A stretch of DNA of 64,000 nt, from the NCBI GenBank assembly GCA_963848495.1, contig CAWKDV010000002.1, forward strand, positions 1,116,001 to 1,180,000. The letters are read 5' to 3'. The DNA comes from JAICJR01 sp963848495. Lineage in GTDB: Bacteria > Actinomycetota > Thermoleophilia > Solirubrobacterales > Thermoleophilaceae. Below, in pieces: positions 15,656 through 24,247 of this stretch (positions are counted from its first letter, which is position 1; each line of letters opens with the position of its first letter). The translations under genes were made by a program, and so were the position numbers. The notes under the pieces are model-generated. The model ran no database searches and was not told the DNA's origin. It was given only the letters and a program-made list of their open reading frames with translations.

Positions 15656-16396
15656 ATGGCGGACTCGCAAACCGACAGCGGCATCCTGCTCCCCGGCTAC
15701 CGGCACGACAACGTCGAGGTCGATCCGCCGCTCGACTGGCCGGACTACCGCTCCACCACGCTGCGGGCGCCGAAGAACGCGCTGGTCGACTTCCCGCACA
15801 CGCTCAGCGAGGTCACCGGGCCGATGCTCGGCGACGGCCGCCTCGGCGATCTCGACAACGACCTCACCCGCCAGCACCCGGGCAGCCCGCTCGGTCAGCG
15901 CATCAACGTCAGCGGCCGCGTCCTCGACGGCAACGGCAGGCCGATCCCGGGCTCGCTCGTGGAGATCTGGCAGGCCAACTCCGCGGGCCGCTACCGCCAC
16001 AACGTCGACCGCACGCCGGCGCCGCTCGACCCGAACTTCACCGGGGTCGGCCGCTGCCTCACCGATTCGGACGGCCGCTACCACTTCGTCACGATCATGC
16101 CGGGCGCCTACCCGTGGGGGAACCACCACAACGCCTGGCGGCCGCGGCACATCCACTTCTCACTGTTCGGCCGCGCCTTCGCGCAGCGGCTGGTCACGCA
16201 GATGTACTTCCCGGGCGACCCGGTCTTCCCGGAGGACCCGATCTTCAACTCGGTGCGCGATCCGAACGCGCGCGAGCGGCTGATCTCCAGCTTCGACTGG
16301 GACACCACCGAGGACTCGTGGGCGCTCGGCTTCAAGTGGGACATCGTGCTGCGCGGCCGCGACGAGACGCCGTTCGAAGAGCCCCACGAGGAATGA
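15656..16396 (+). CDS. pcaH: Protocatechuate 3,4-dioxygenase beta chain
   Basis: A 246-residue catalytic chain of the intradiol Fe(III) dioxygenase. Iron ligands are visible as Tyr in MPGAYPWGN, a further Tyr in the GRYHF/GRYRH region, and the two His of RPRHIHFS. The intradiol core GRVLDGNGRPIPGSLVEIWQ is clear. It opens protocatechuate to 3-carboxy-cis,cis-muconate. It starts 14 nt after pcaJ with only a weak ribosome site and overlaps pcaG by 4 bp. Confidence 0.93.
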   Translation: MADSQTDSGILLPGYRHDNVEVDPPLDWPDYRSTTLRAPKNALVDFPHTLSEVTGPMLGDGRLGDLDNDLTRQHPGSPLGQRINVSGRVLDGNGRPIPGSLVEIWQANSAGRYRHNVDRTPAPLDPNFTGVGRCLTDSDGRYHFVTIMPGAYPWGNHHNAWRPRHIHFSLFGRAFAQRLVTQMYFPGDPVFPEDPIFNSVRDPNARERLISSFDWDTTEDSWALGFKWDIVLRGRDETPFEEPHEE

Positions 16397-16953
16397 CGGT
16401 GCTTCCGCCCACTGCCTCGCAGACGGTGGGGCCGTTCTTCGCCATCGGGCTCACCTGGCCCGACGGCGATCACGTGGTCATGGCCGACGATCCGGCGGCG
16501 ATCGTGATCCACGGCGTGGTGTTCGACGGCGACGGCCAGCCGATCCCGGACGCGATGGTCGAGACCTGGCAGGCCGACCCCGAGGGCCGTTACGCGCACC
16601 CGGACGACCCGCGCGGCGCCGAGACCAGCTTCCGCGGCTTCGGCCGCTCCGGCACCGACCAGACCGGCGCCTGGTCGATCGTCACCGTCAAGCCGGGCCC
16701 GGTGCCCGGGCCGAACGGCGCGCTGCAGGCGCCTCATATCGAGGTGTCGGTGTTCGCCCGTGGACTGCTCCAGCGGGTCGTGACCCGCATCTACTTCCCC
16801 GACGAGGAGGCCGCCAACGCGGCCGACCCGGTGCTCGCCGCACTGCCGGCGACCGCTGCGTCTGACACCCTGATCGCCCACGAGAGCGACGACGGGTATC
16901 GGTTCGACATTCACCTCCAGGGGGAGCATGAAACCGTCTTCTTCTCAGTCTGA
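16393..16953 (+). CDS. pcaG: Protocatechuate 3,4-dioxygenase alpha chain
   Basis: A 186-residue non-iron partner of PcaH, recognised by TASQTVGPFFAIGLTW at the N-terminus, the truncated intradiol core GVVFDGDGQPIPDAMVETWQ and APHIEVSVFARGLL. ATG at 16393 overlaps the pcaH stop (ATGA); the longer open frame upstream is a shadow within pcaH. Its 3' end overlaps pcaB by 26 bp in another frame, so pcaB translation likely depends on pcaG being read. Confidence 0.92.
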   Translation: MTVLPPTASQTVGPFFAIGLTWPDGDHVVMADDPAAIVIHGVVFDGDGQPIPDAMVETWQADPEGRYAHPDDPRGAETSFRGFGRSGTDQTGAWSIVTVKPGPVPGPNGALQAPHIEVSVFARGLLQRVVTRIYFPDEEAANAADPVLAALPATAASDTLIAHESDDGYRFDIHLQGEHETVFFSV

Positions 16954-18280
16954 GGGACTGTTCGGCGACCTCTTCGCGCGCGGCGGGGCGGCCGCCGAGG
17001 TCGCCGACCGCGCCTGGCTGCAGGCGATGCTCGACTTCGAGGCCGCGCTGGCGCACGGGCTCGCCGCTGCCGGGCTGGCGCCGGCGGAGGCGGCCGAGGC
17101 GATAGCGGCTCGCTGCGACGCCGGCCTGTACGACGTGGCCGAGATCGGCCGGGGCGCGGCCGACAAGGGCACGCCCGTGCCGGCACTCGTCAAGGCGATC
17201 TCCTCCGGGCTGCCCGACGAGGCCGGGCGCCACGTCCACCGCGGCGCCACGAGCCAGGACGTGCTGGACACCGCGGCGATGCTGGTGGCGGGGCGCGCGC
17301 TGGTGCCACTGCTCGCGGACCTCGAGGCGGCCGCCGACGCGTGCGCGCGGCTCGCGTCGGAGCAACGCGCCACGCCGGTCGCGGGCCGCACGCTGCTGCA
17401 GCAGGCACTGCCGCTGACGTTCGGTCTGAAGGCGGCGCAGTGGCTCACCGGCCTCGACGAGGCGCGCGCCGCGCTCGGCGACGCGCGCTCGCGGGCGCTC
17501 GCCCTCCAGCTCGGCGGCGCGGTGGGCACCCTCGCATCGCTCGGCGATCGCGGGCTCGACGTCGCCGCCGAGATGGCGCGCCGCCTGGAGCTCGCGGAGC
17601 CGGCGCTGCCCTGGCACACCGTCCGCGTGCGGCCCGCGCTGCTGGCGGGCGCGCTGGGCGCGGCGGCTGGCGCGATCGGCAAGGTGGCCCGCGACGTGAC
17701 GCTGCTCGCGCAGACCGAGGTGGGCGAGGCGGCCGAGGGCGGGGGAGAGGGACGCGGCGGCTCGTCCACGCTGCCGCACAAGCACAACCCGGTGGCGGCG
17801 GTGGCCGCGCTGGCCTGCGCGCAGCGCGTGCCGGGCCTGGTCGCGACGATGCTCGCCGCGATGACGCAGGAGCACGAGCGCGCCGCCGGCGCCTGGCAGT
17901 CCGAGTGGGAGACGCTGTCGGAGCTCCTGCGGCTCACCGGCTCGGCGGCGGCGTCGCTGCGCGAATCGCTCGAGTCGCTCGAGCCGGACCCCGAGCGGAT
18001 GCGCGCGAACCTCGAGCTCACCGGCGGCCTGCTGATGTCAGAGAGCGTGGCCACCGCGCTGGCCGAGCGGCTCAGCCGGCCCGCGGCCAACGACCTCATG
18101 GAGAGCGCCTCCCGCCGCGCCGCCGGCGAGCAGCGCGCGCTGCGCGACGTCCTGCTCGAGACGCCGGAGGTCGTCGACGCCCTCGGCGCCGACGGTGTGG
18201 ACGAGGCGCTGCGGCCCGAGGGCTACCTCGGCGTGGCGGACAGGCTGATCGACCGGGCGCTGGAGGCGCACGGCCGGTGA
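16928..18280 (+). CDS. pcaB: 3-carboxy-cis,cis-muconate cycloisomerase
   Basis: A 450-residue member of the fumarase/aspartase superfamily. The signature loop GGSSTLPHKHNPVA and the HRGATSQDVLDTA segment identify the PcaB branch. It closes carboxymuconate to 4-carboxymuconolactone. The ATG has GGGGGAG just upstream inside the pcaG end. It is followed by a 230-bp gap holding a strong hairpin, unlike the tight spacing in the rest of the operon. Confidence 0.92.
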   Translation: MKPSSSQSEGLFGDLFARGGAAAEVADRAWLQAMLDFEAALAHGLAAAGLAPAEAAEAIAARCDAGLYDVAEIGRGAADKGTPVPALVKAISSGLPDEAGRHVHRGATSQDVLDTAAMLVAGRALVPLLADLEAAADACARLASEQRATPVAGRTLLQQALPLTFGLKAAQWLTGLDEARAALGDARSRALALQLGGAVGTLASLGDRGLDVAAEMARRLELAEPALPWHTVRVRPALLAGALGAAAGAIGKVARDVTLLAQTEVGEAAEGGGEGRGGSSTLPHKHNPVAAVAALACAQRVPGLVATMLAAMTQEHERAAGAWQSEWETLSELLRLTGSAAASLRESLESLEPDPERMRANLELTGGLLMSESVATALAERLSRPAANDLMESASRRAAGEQRALRDVLLETPEVVDALGADGVDEALRPEGYLGVADRLIDRALEAHGR

Positions 18281-18365
18281 CGAGGCGGCTCCGCTGCGCG
18301 GCGCGTCTACGGCAGCTGGTGAGGGCGGCCCCAACTGGTCCGCGCGCCTGTTCAGCCCGCTGTCA

Positions 18366-18396
18366 GGGATTGGGGGCATATACGCCCCCCTATCCC
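18366..18396. terminator. Strong GC hairpin between pcaB and pcaD
   Basis: GGGGGC (18372-18377) and GCCCCC (18384-18389) close a 6-base loop and are flanked by GGGAT (18366-18370) and ATCCC (18392-18396), extending the stem to 11 bp with a small bulge. There is no T-run, so it may be an attenuator or a processing or stability site within the operon. The remainder of 18281-18510 shows no gene. Confidence 0.5.
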
Positions 18397-18510
18397 GAAC
18401 GGCGGATGAGAAATGGCCTCCCGGCGGGCCGAGTTCCCGGCTCGGGCGCCCCTCATTGCCGCCGTAAGCGCCTGGCCGTCGGAAGCGTCGGCGCAAGGCC
18501 GGTCACGTAA

Positions 18511-19284
18511 ATGCCCGTCCCCCTCAACCACACCCTCAACGGCCCGCCCGGCGCGCCCGTGGTCGTGCTGTCGAACTCGCTCGGCACCTCGTACGAGATG
18601 TGGGCGCCGCTGCATCCGTCGCTGTCCACGCGGCTGCGCGTGCTCCGCTACGACCAGCGGGGGCACGGCGGCTCGCCGGCGCCTCCCGGGCCCTACACGT
18701 TCGACGACCTCGGCCGGGATGTGCTCGACCTGATGGACGAGCTGGAGATCGAGCGGGCGTCCATCTGCGGCGTCTCGATGGGCGGCATGACCGGCATGTG
18801 GCTGGCACAGAACGCGCCCGAGCGCGTGGACCGGCTCGCGCTCTGCTTCACCTCCGCCCACCTGCCGCCGCGCGACATGTGGGAGGAACGGGCCGCCACC
18901 GCGCGTGCGGAGGGGATGGCGCCGCTCGTCGAGCCCGCGCTCGGCCGCTGGTTCACGCCCGAGTTCGCCGAGTCGGGGTCGCCGGTGGTCGCGCGCACGC
19001 GCGCGAACCTCGAGGCCACGAAGCCCGAGGGCTACGCCTCCTGCTGCCAGGCGATCGGCTCGATGGACCTGCGCGACGGGCTCGGCACGATCGACGCTCC
19101 GGCGATCGTCATCTCGGCCAGCGACGACCCCGCCACGCCGCCCGACCACGGGCGGCGGATCGCCGACGCGATCCCCGGCGCGCGCTTCGAGCTCGTCGAA
19201 GGCGCCAGGCACCTGGCGATCCTCGAGCGGCCCGACGAGGTCGTGCCGCTGATCCTCGACCACCTAGATCCGGAGGCGCCATGA
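18511..19284 (+). CDS. pcaD: 3-oxoadipate enol-lactonase
   Basis: A 257-residue alpha/beta hydrolase. It has the nucleophile Ser in CGVSMGGMTG, an Asp in ISASDDPATPP and a His in EGARHLAIL, with the oxyanion region VVVLSNSLGTS typical of PcaD. It hydrolyses 3-oxoadipate enol-lactone to 3-oxoadipate. ATG at 18511 begins directly at the first strand. It overlaps pcaC by 4 bp; in some actinobacteria the two are fused as PcaL, but here they are separate. Confidence 0.9.
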   Translation: MPVPLNHTLNGPPGAPVVVLSNSLGTSYEMWAPLHPSLSTRLRVLRYDQRGHGGSPAPPGPYTFDDLGRDVLDLMDELEIERASICGVSMGGMTGMWLAQNAPERVDRLALCFTSAHLPPRDMWEERAATARAEGMAPLVEPALGRWFTPEFAESGSPVVARTRANLEATKPEGYASCCQAIGSMDLRDGLGTIDAPAIVISASDDPATPPDHGRRIADAIPGARFELVEGARHLAILERPDEVVPLILDHLDPEAP

Positions 19285-19655
19285 GCGACCGCGAGCAGGG
19301 GATGAAGACGCGCCGCGAGGTGCTCGGCGACGCTCACGTGGACCGCGCGATCGAGCGCACCACGCCCTTCACCGAGCCGTTCCAGGAGTTCATCACCCGC
19401 TACGCCTGGGGCGAGGTCTGGAGCCGGCCGGGGCTCGACCGGCGCATCCGCAGCGCGATCACGCTGGCCGCGCTCGTGAGCCTGAGAGCGGAGAACGAGC
19501 TGGCGATGCACGTCCGCGCCGCGCGGCGCAACGGTCTGACACCTGAGGAGATCTCCGAGATCCTGCTACACACTGCGATCTACGCGGGGCTGCCGGCGGC
19601 CAACGGCGCCTTTGCGATCGCGCAGGAAGTGCTGGCGGAGGAAGGGAGCGACTGA
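19281..19655 (+). CDS. pcaC: 4-carboxymuconolactone decarboxylase
   Basis: A 124-residue AhpD-fold enzyme. It starts MKTRREVLGDAHVDRA after a short lead and contains RNGLTPEEISEILLHTAIYAG, the PcaC signature with the conserved His. It converts carboxymuconolactone to the enol-lactone used by PcaD. ATG at 19281 overlaps the pcaD stop. Its own stop shares a base with the next gene (TGATG). Confidence 0.9.
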   Translation: MSDREQGMKTRREVLGDAHVDRAIERTTPFTEPFQEFITRYAWGEVWSRPGLDRRIRSAITLAALVSLRAENELAMHVRAARRNGLTPEEISEILLHTAIYAGLPAANGAFAIAQEVLAEEGSD

Positions 19656-20020
19656 TGGGACAGCCGGTTGTGCACTTCGAGATCACCGGTAAGGACGGCG
19701 GGGCGCTGCAGTCGTACTACTCGCAGCTCTTCGGCTGGCAGATCGACGCGAACAACCCGATGAACTACGGCATCGTCGACCGCCAGCAGAACCTCAACAA
19801 GGACGGCGTGGGGATCGGCGGCGGCATCTCCGCCGGGCCCGACGGCTATCCCGGCCACGTGACCGTCTACGTCGAGGTGCCCGATGTCGAGGCCACGCTG
19901 TCGCAGGCCGAGAGCCTGGGCGGCCGGCGCATGATGGGGCCTGAGACGATCCAGGGCCGGATGGTGATCGGCATGCTCGCCGATCCCGAGGGCCACGTGA
20001 TCGGGGTCATTCAGTCTTAG
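19655..20020 (+). CDS. VOC-superfamily protein
   Basis: A 121-residue single glyoxalase/bleomycin-resistance-fold protein (VVHFEITGKDGGALQSYYSQLFGW at the start, with the central residues forming the VOC strand-helix unit, and MLADPEGHVIGVIQ at the end). A possible metal ligand set is limited to one His and the terminal acidic residues. It is translationally coupled to pcaC (TGATG), so it belongs to the operon. Function is unknown; it could protect against or process a reactive pathway intermediate. Confidence 0.75.
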   Translation: MGQPVVHFEITGKDGGALQSYYSQLFGWQIDANNPMNYGIVDRQQNLNKDGVGIGGGISAGPDGYPGHVTVYVEVPDVEATLSQAESLGGRRMMGPETIQGRMVIGMLADPEGHVIGVIQS

Positions 20021-20072
20021 CGGCCGCTGCGGGCGCCGTTCGAGGCAGCGCTGCCGCGCGAGGCTAAGGGAA

Positions 20073-20138
20073 TTTGTGTGGTGCCTGCCCAGGCCGGCGG
20101 CTGCGCCGCCGGGAGCTCCTGGTCAGTCACCACACAAA
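20073..20138. terminator. Long nested inverted repeat after the pca operon
   Basis: TTTGTGTGGTG (20073-20083) pairs perfectly with CACCACACAAA (20128-20138), and an inner GGCGGC/GCCGCC stem (20096-20110) sits within. It lies 50 bp past the last pca-operon stop, and the outer arm ends in AAA/TTT. It is probably a bidirectional terminator or a small mobile palindromic element. Confidence 0.55.
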
Positions 20139-20190
20139 CCCCCTCGCCAGTTGCGTGCACGTGGACGGCGCGAGTGACGCTGCTGGGTTG

Positions 20191-21768
20191 CATGGTGGCT
20201 GTTGCGTAAAGAGGCCCTGTGCGGCGACTCCGCGGAAGCGGTTGCGCCGGCGACGGTGGCCGGGGTAGCGACGGCGACCAGGTCAGCGCGCGGCCGGCTT
20301 CAGGCCGTGGCGGGCGCTGTGCTGTGCCGCCAGAGCTTGAGAAGGTTGTGCGCGGCGTTGGTGAGCCGCCATTCCGACCGTGCTGCGGCTCTCCCGCGGC
20401 GTAAGAAGCGGTCGACGCGTCGGTTGAACTTGGTGTCAGCGAAGATGGGCTCGATCATCCCTTGGCGCTTGGCGTAGAGCGCGCCGCCTCGTTCGGAGTC
20501 GAGGACGCGACGCATGAACGCGTAAATGGCCGCCGTTCCAGCCCGGTCGCGCGCCGGCGCGCTTGTTGGCGTCTGGCGGAACCAACACGGTCACGCCCTC
20601 GCCAGCAAGACGCTGCATCTGGACCCTGGTGCCAGTAGCCGGCGTCGGCCAACACGACCTCAGGCGACTGTTCGATGCCGGCCCGCTCCAGCTCGCGGCG
20701 TGCGGCGATGATCATCGGTTCGAGTTGGCCGAAGTCCGCCGATGAAACATGGACTTCGGCGGCGATCACGATCTGGTCCTCGGTCGTGACCGCCTGCGCG
20801 TTGTAGCCCTGCAACCAGCCACGTGGTGTCTTGACGTTGCGCGAATCCGGGTCGGTGACGTTGATCTTGCCCTGCGGCCGCTCAGGCGGCTGGTAGGGCT
20901 TCGGCGGGCTGTGCGCGCCCAGTCTGCGGCCGTTCCTCATGCGCCCGTGGCGTCGGTAGTCCTCGTAGGCCTCGTTCGCCCGCACTCAACCTCGTGTTCT
21001 TCCTCAAGGCGGCGCTTGGCGTCTTTGAGCCGGTCCGGTCGTGACCTCGGGATCGGCTTGCCCTCGGCGGCACGACGCTCGTCGAGGCGGCGCTTGGCAT
21101 CGCGCAGCCAGCGCCGACGGCCCTGACCTGTGGCGAGCTCCGACGGCAGCTCGTCGCCGCGCGCATCACCGAAGCGCTCGTCTTCCTCAGCATCGACCGC
21201 GGCGGCGTCGTCGAGGATCTCGCGTGCGATCTGCTCGTAGCCGCGCGTTGCGCGCTCCGACGCGTTCGCGTGCACCTTCGTCCCGTCGACCGCGATCACC
21301 CCGACGCGCACCAAACCCGCCTCACCGCAGAGCGCCAACACCTCGCCGAACAGCCCGGCCAACGCGCGCTCATGGCGCTGGCGAAAACGCGCGATCGTCG
21401 TGTGATCGGGCGCCTGGTTGGCGCAGATCACGCGCGTAGCGACGTCCTCGACGCAGCGGGGTTCGATCCGCCGTGAGGAGCGCTCGCCGATCGCATAGCT
21501 GTAGAGCAACAGCGCAACCATCATCGCCGGCTCGTGCGCCGCGCGGCCCTGTCCGTTGTCGCGATAGACCACACAGAACGCACTCAGATCGAGCGCCGCG
21601 ACGGCATCGATGACGAACCACGCGAGATGGCCGTCCGGCAACCACTCGCGCAGGCTCGGCGGCAACAACAACTCCTGATCCCGATCACACGCAAGGAAGT
21701 TCTGAGGCATCACCGGATCGTCCCGACCAAACCGGACGACACCACCCCTTTACGCAACAGCCACCATG
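20191..21768. mobile_element. IS1182-family insertion sequence (defective)
   Basis: A 1.58-kb element bounded by inverted ends matching at 23 of 24 positions: left 20191-20214 and right 21745-21768, both carrying GTGGCTGTTGCGTAAAG. The outermost CATG is self-complementary, so it could be a 4-bp target duplication rather than part of the ends. The single transposase gene inside is frame-broken. This marks the left edge of the accessory zone. Confidence 0.8.
20300..21713 (-). pseudogene. IS1182-family transposase, three frameshifts
   Basis: The N-terminal part (21713 down to about 20985) encodes the family pattern QGRAAHEPAMMVALLLYSYAIG and VIAVDGTKVHANAS with the first catalytic Asp. Three frame changes then follow near 20983, 20622 and 20520. 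The middle piece (GYNAQAVTTEDQIVIAAEV) and the end (GMIEPIFADTKFNRRVDRFL) continue in other frames. No full-length product is possible, so the element cannot move on its own. Confidence 0.85.
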
Positions 21769-21864
21769 GAAAGGGGAAGTGGCGCCACGATGGCCGCCTT
21801 GCTCAAGGGTCTTAGCTTTCGCTCCACGGTCACGTCGGATCGTGGGCCGACTTCGGCGCCAGTG

Positions 21865-22806
21865 CTATCGAGGCGGGATCACCGGTTCTGCAGGTCGGGA
21901 GGTGGCCCAGTCGGGATCGGACTCGGTTGCGCCCGTGGGTGGTCCAACACTGGGACCCGTTACCAGCCTCAGCCCGCTGCCGTCCGGCCTGACGGCGCAA
22001 AGCTGACGACCGCCAGAGAAGACGATCTCGTCCCCGGCCGGCGCCCAACTCGGATGTTCAGGCATAGCGCCAGCGCCGCAGGTCGTGCCACCCGGAAGGA
22101 GTGACAAATAGGACGAAATCTCCTGGAGCCCGCTTCCATCGGGCCTGATCGTGAAGATGCCGCTGTAGTCAGCGAAGGCGATCTCGCGCCCGTCCGGCGA
22201 CCATGACGGTGAGCGCGGGCCGCCCCCGTTGCCTGCGATCGTCGTGATCTGCGTGCGCCCTTGTCCGTTGGGACTGACGGTGAAGAGGTCGTACGTGCCG
22301 GTCCCGCCGGCGTAGGCGATTCTGCGCCCGTCCGGGGACCATGCGGGTTCGTTGTCGGGTCCGTTCCGCCCGGGCGGTAGGGGGGTGATGCGGTGACGCT
22401 TCCGGCCATCCGCCTGGACGACGTAGACCGCGCCTCGCAGCGAAAACGCGAGCCGCTTGCCGTCCGGCGACCACGTCGGATGCCGTCCGAGTTTCACCAG
22501 GCGTCTGGGGTGACGGCCATTTGCGTCGGCTATGTAGATCGACGTGTGCTCGTGGTGCGCATTTTGGGGCGTCATGTAGGCGAGGTGGCGGCCATCCGGT
22601 GACCAAGCCGGCTCCTCACCCAGGATCGGCAGCGCGCGCAGGGAGCGGCCGTCCGGATTCACCGTGTAGATGCGAGGAAGTTCAGCAGACGTGCCGCGGT
22701 GCCGGACGAAGGCGATCTTCCCGTCGCTGCCCGGGTACGCTGCGGACACACTCGTGGCGCCTCCGATCGCGAGGAGCGCTGTCGTCAGGAGCGCGCCCAT
22801 GCTCAT
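21865..22806 (-). CDS. Secreted TolB/PD40-type beta-propeller protein
   Basis: About 313 residues. A signal peptide (MGALLTTALLAIGGATSVSA) leads directly into AYPGSDGKIAFVR, and at least five PD40 repeats of the form PAWSPDGRRIAYAG follow. Such repeats fold as a beta-propeller outside the membrane; no partner or enzyme activity is evident. The frame stays open 85 codons upstream and includes a second signal-like stretch, but homology begins at the chosen start. It sits between two mobile elements, and its base composition is less GC-rich than the core. Confidence 0.7.
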   Translation of the reverse strand: MSMGALLTTALLAIGGATSVSAAYPGSDGKIAFVRHRGTSAELPRIYTVNPDGRSLRALPILGEEPAWSPDGRHLAYMTPQNAHHEHTSIYIADANGRHPRRLVKLGRHPTWSPDGKRLAFSLRGAVYVVQADGRKRHRITPLPPGRNGPDNEPAWSPDGRRIAYAGGTGTYDLFTVSPNGQGRTQITTIAGNGGGPRSPSWSPDGREIAFADYSGIFTIRPDGSGLQEISSYLSLLPGGTTCGAGAMPEHPSWAPAGDEIVFSGGRQLCAVRPDGSGLRLVTGPSVGPPTGATESDPDWATSRPAEPVIPPR

Positions 22807-23216
22807 GCTGTGGCTGCCCACGGGGTGATCTTCCGCCCCACACGCCGGCTTGGCATCCGGCATTCGCCACAGCCGGGCTGCATCAACTACTGAGGGTCGC
22901 CGGCATCGGAGCGGTCGGGCCGCCGCGCCCGGCGCCACGGCCAGCCCGACGCAGAGACACACGAAAGCCAAGCAGGCGCTCAAACGGGCCATATCGTCAA
23001 TGAGTCTCGTCTCGCCGAACAGTTGCGGCAAGCGGCGGCCCTCCGGGCGGGTCATCAGCATCGAAGGCAGGGGTGGGGCCGAGGCCGAATGAGAGGTTCG
23101 CGCTCAGGGCGATGCAGAATCAGCCGGGGTTCGGCTCGCTGCTCCTTTGGACGACGACCAGTAGCGCCTAGGGTCGCGGTTGCGAGGGGCACGGTCCGGC
23201 TGGGTGCGGTGGTGCG
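22807..23216. other. Stretch without a convincing gene
   Basis: This 410-bp gap separates the beta-propeller gene from the F420-type reductase gene. An open frame continuous with the former encodes a hydrophobic leader-like stretch from an ATG at 22992, which could be an alternative start. No RNA gene, repeat or other coding pattern is visible. Confidence 0.5.
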
Positions 23217-23663
23217 TCACCTCGGCGTCGCGATGAACACGGGGATTTGGCGCTCGGTGCGTTCCTGGTACTCGGCGTAGGGCGGATAGGCCGCGACCGC
23301 GCGTTTCCACCACTCGGCCCGCTCGTCTCCCGTGACCTCGCGGACGCGGACATCGAAGGGCTCCGGGCCGTCTTGGATCGTCACCGCGTCGGGAGCGGCC
23401 TTGAGGTTGTGGTACCAGACAGGGTGCTGTGGCAGACCGCCCTGCGAAGCGACGAGCGCGTACTCGCCGGCGTGCTCGACGCGCATGAGCGGCGTCTTGC
23501 GCAACTTGCCGGTCTTGTTGCCGCGCGTCGTCACGACGATGATCGGCAGGCCGGTATCGCGCAACGTGTTCGCCCGTCGGCCATGGGAGGCCTCGTACTC
23601 GGCCACCTGCTCGCGCACCCAGCCGTAGGGGCTGGGCTCGTACTCACCTTCAAGCGGGGACAT
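23217..23663 (-). CDS. F420-dependent nitroreductase-family protein (DDN-like)
   Basis: A 148-residue split-barrel flavin/deazaflavin reductase. PIIVVTTRGNKTGKLRKTPL and YALVASQGGLPQHPVWYHNL are the phosphate- and deazaflavin-binding signatures of the Ddn/nitroreductase family of actinobacteria. The C-terminal ERTERQIPVFIATPR is also typical. ATG at 23663 is chosen because the conserved region starts soon after; an earlier in-frame ATG adds unrelated residues. It implies that the host makes coenzyme F420. Confidence 0.88.
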   Translation of the reverse strand: MSPLEGEYEPSPYGWVREQVAEYEASHGRRANTLRDTGLPIIVVTTRGNKTGKLRKTPLMRVEHAGEYALVASQGGLPQHPVWYHNLKAAPDAVTIQDGPEPFDVRVREVTGDERAEWWKRAVAAYPPYAEYQERTERQIPVFIATPR

Positions 23664-23801
23664 GGCGGTCAGCCTACCCAGGACCGAGTGTCGCTTCGCG
23701 CGAGGAGCGGCAGTCCCGCCTGCAGCGACTGCCACCAGCCCTGCGCCTCGGGTCGAGTCTGAGGCTAGCCGAGCCGTTGGGTAGGTTCGGGGGAAGTTCT
23801 A

Positions 23802-24089
23802 ATGAGCACGCTCTACAACGACAGGGTGACCTGGCTGACGGAGAACATGCGGGTCGCTCGCCCCGACAGTGAAGGCGTGAGCTACGTCGAGATTCTTGGA
23901 TTGCCGGTCGGTATGTTCCGCCAGCATCCGAGCTCCCCCAATTGGCAGTTCCAATACCTCACGCATGACGGCTTCAAGGGAGGGTGGAACGAGTTAGCCC
24001 CTTGCGAGGTAGAACATGCGGAGCATTGGGCTACTGTTGAAACCGCACATTCGATCGCCGCTGCCGAAAAGAAGCGAGCAGACACGTAA
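23802..24089 (+). CDS. Hypothetical protein
   Basis: A 95-residue protein with a good GGGGGAAG ribosome site before the ATG. It is rich in aromatic residues (five Trp), has no membrane segment and belongs to no family I recognise. Codon use is less GC-biased than in the flanking core genes, as in the rest of this accessory zone. The following 158 bp hold no gene. Confidence 0.5.
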   Translation: MSTLYNDRVTWLTENMRVARPDSEGVSYVEILGLPVGMFRQHPSSPNWQFQYLTHDGFKGGWNELAPCEVEHAEHWATVETAHSIAAAEKKRADT

Positions 24090-24247
24090 CGCCGAACTGG
24101 CCCTTCTGCTTCTCGCGGAGGCTGTCGCAAAAAGCCGCTTCGGAAACGCTGCTGCGCGTTCCCGCGACGGACGAGGTGCCCGTTTTCGGAGCCCACCCTT
24201 AGAACGGATCCATGGAGCTCGCCGGGGGTTTGTGCCACAGCCTCCAC

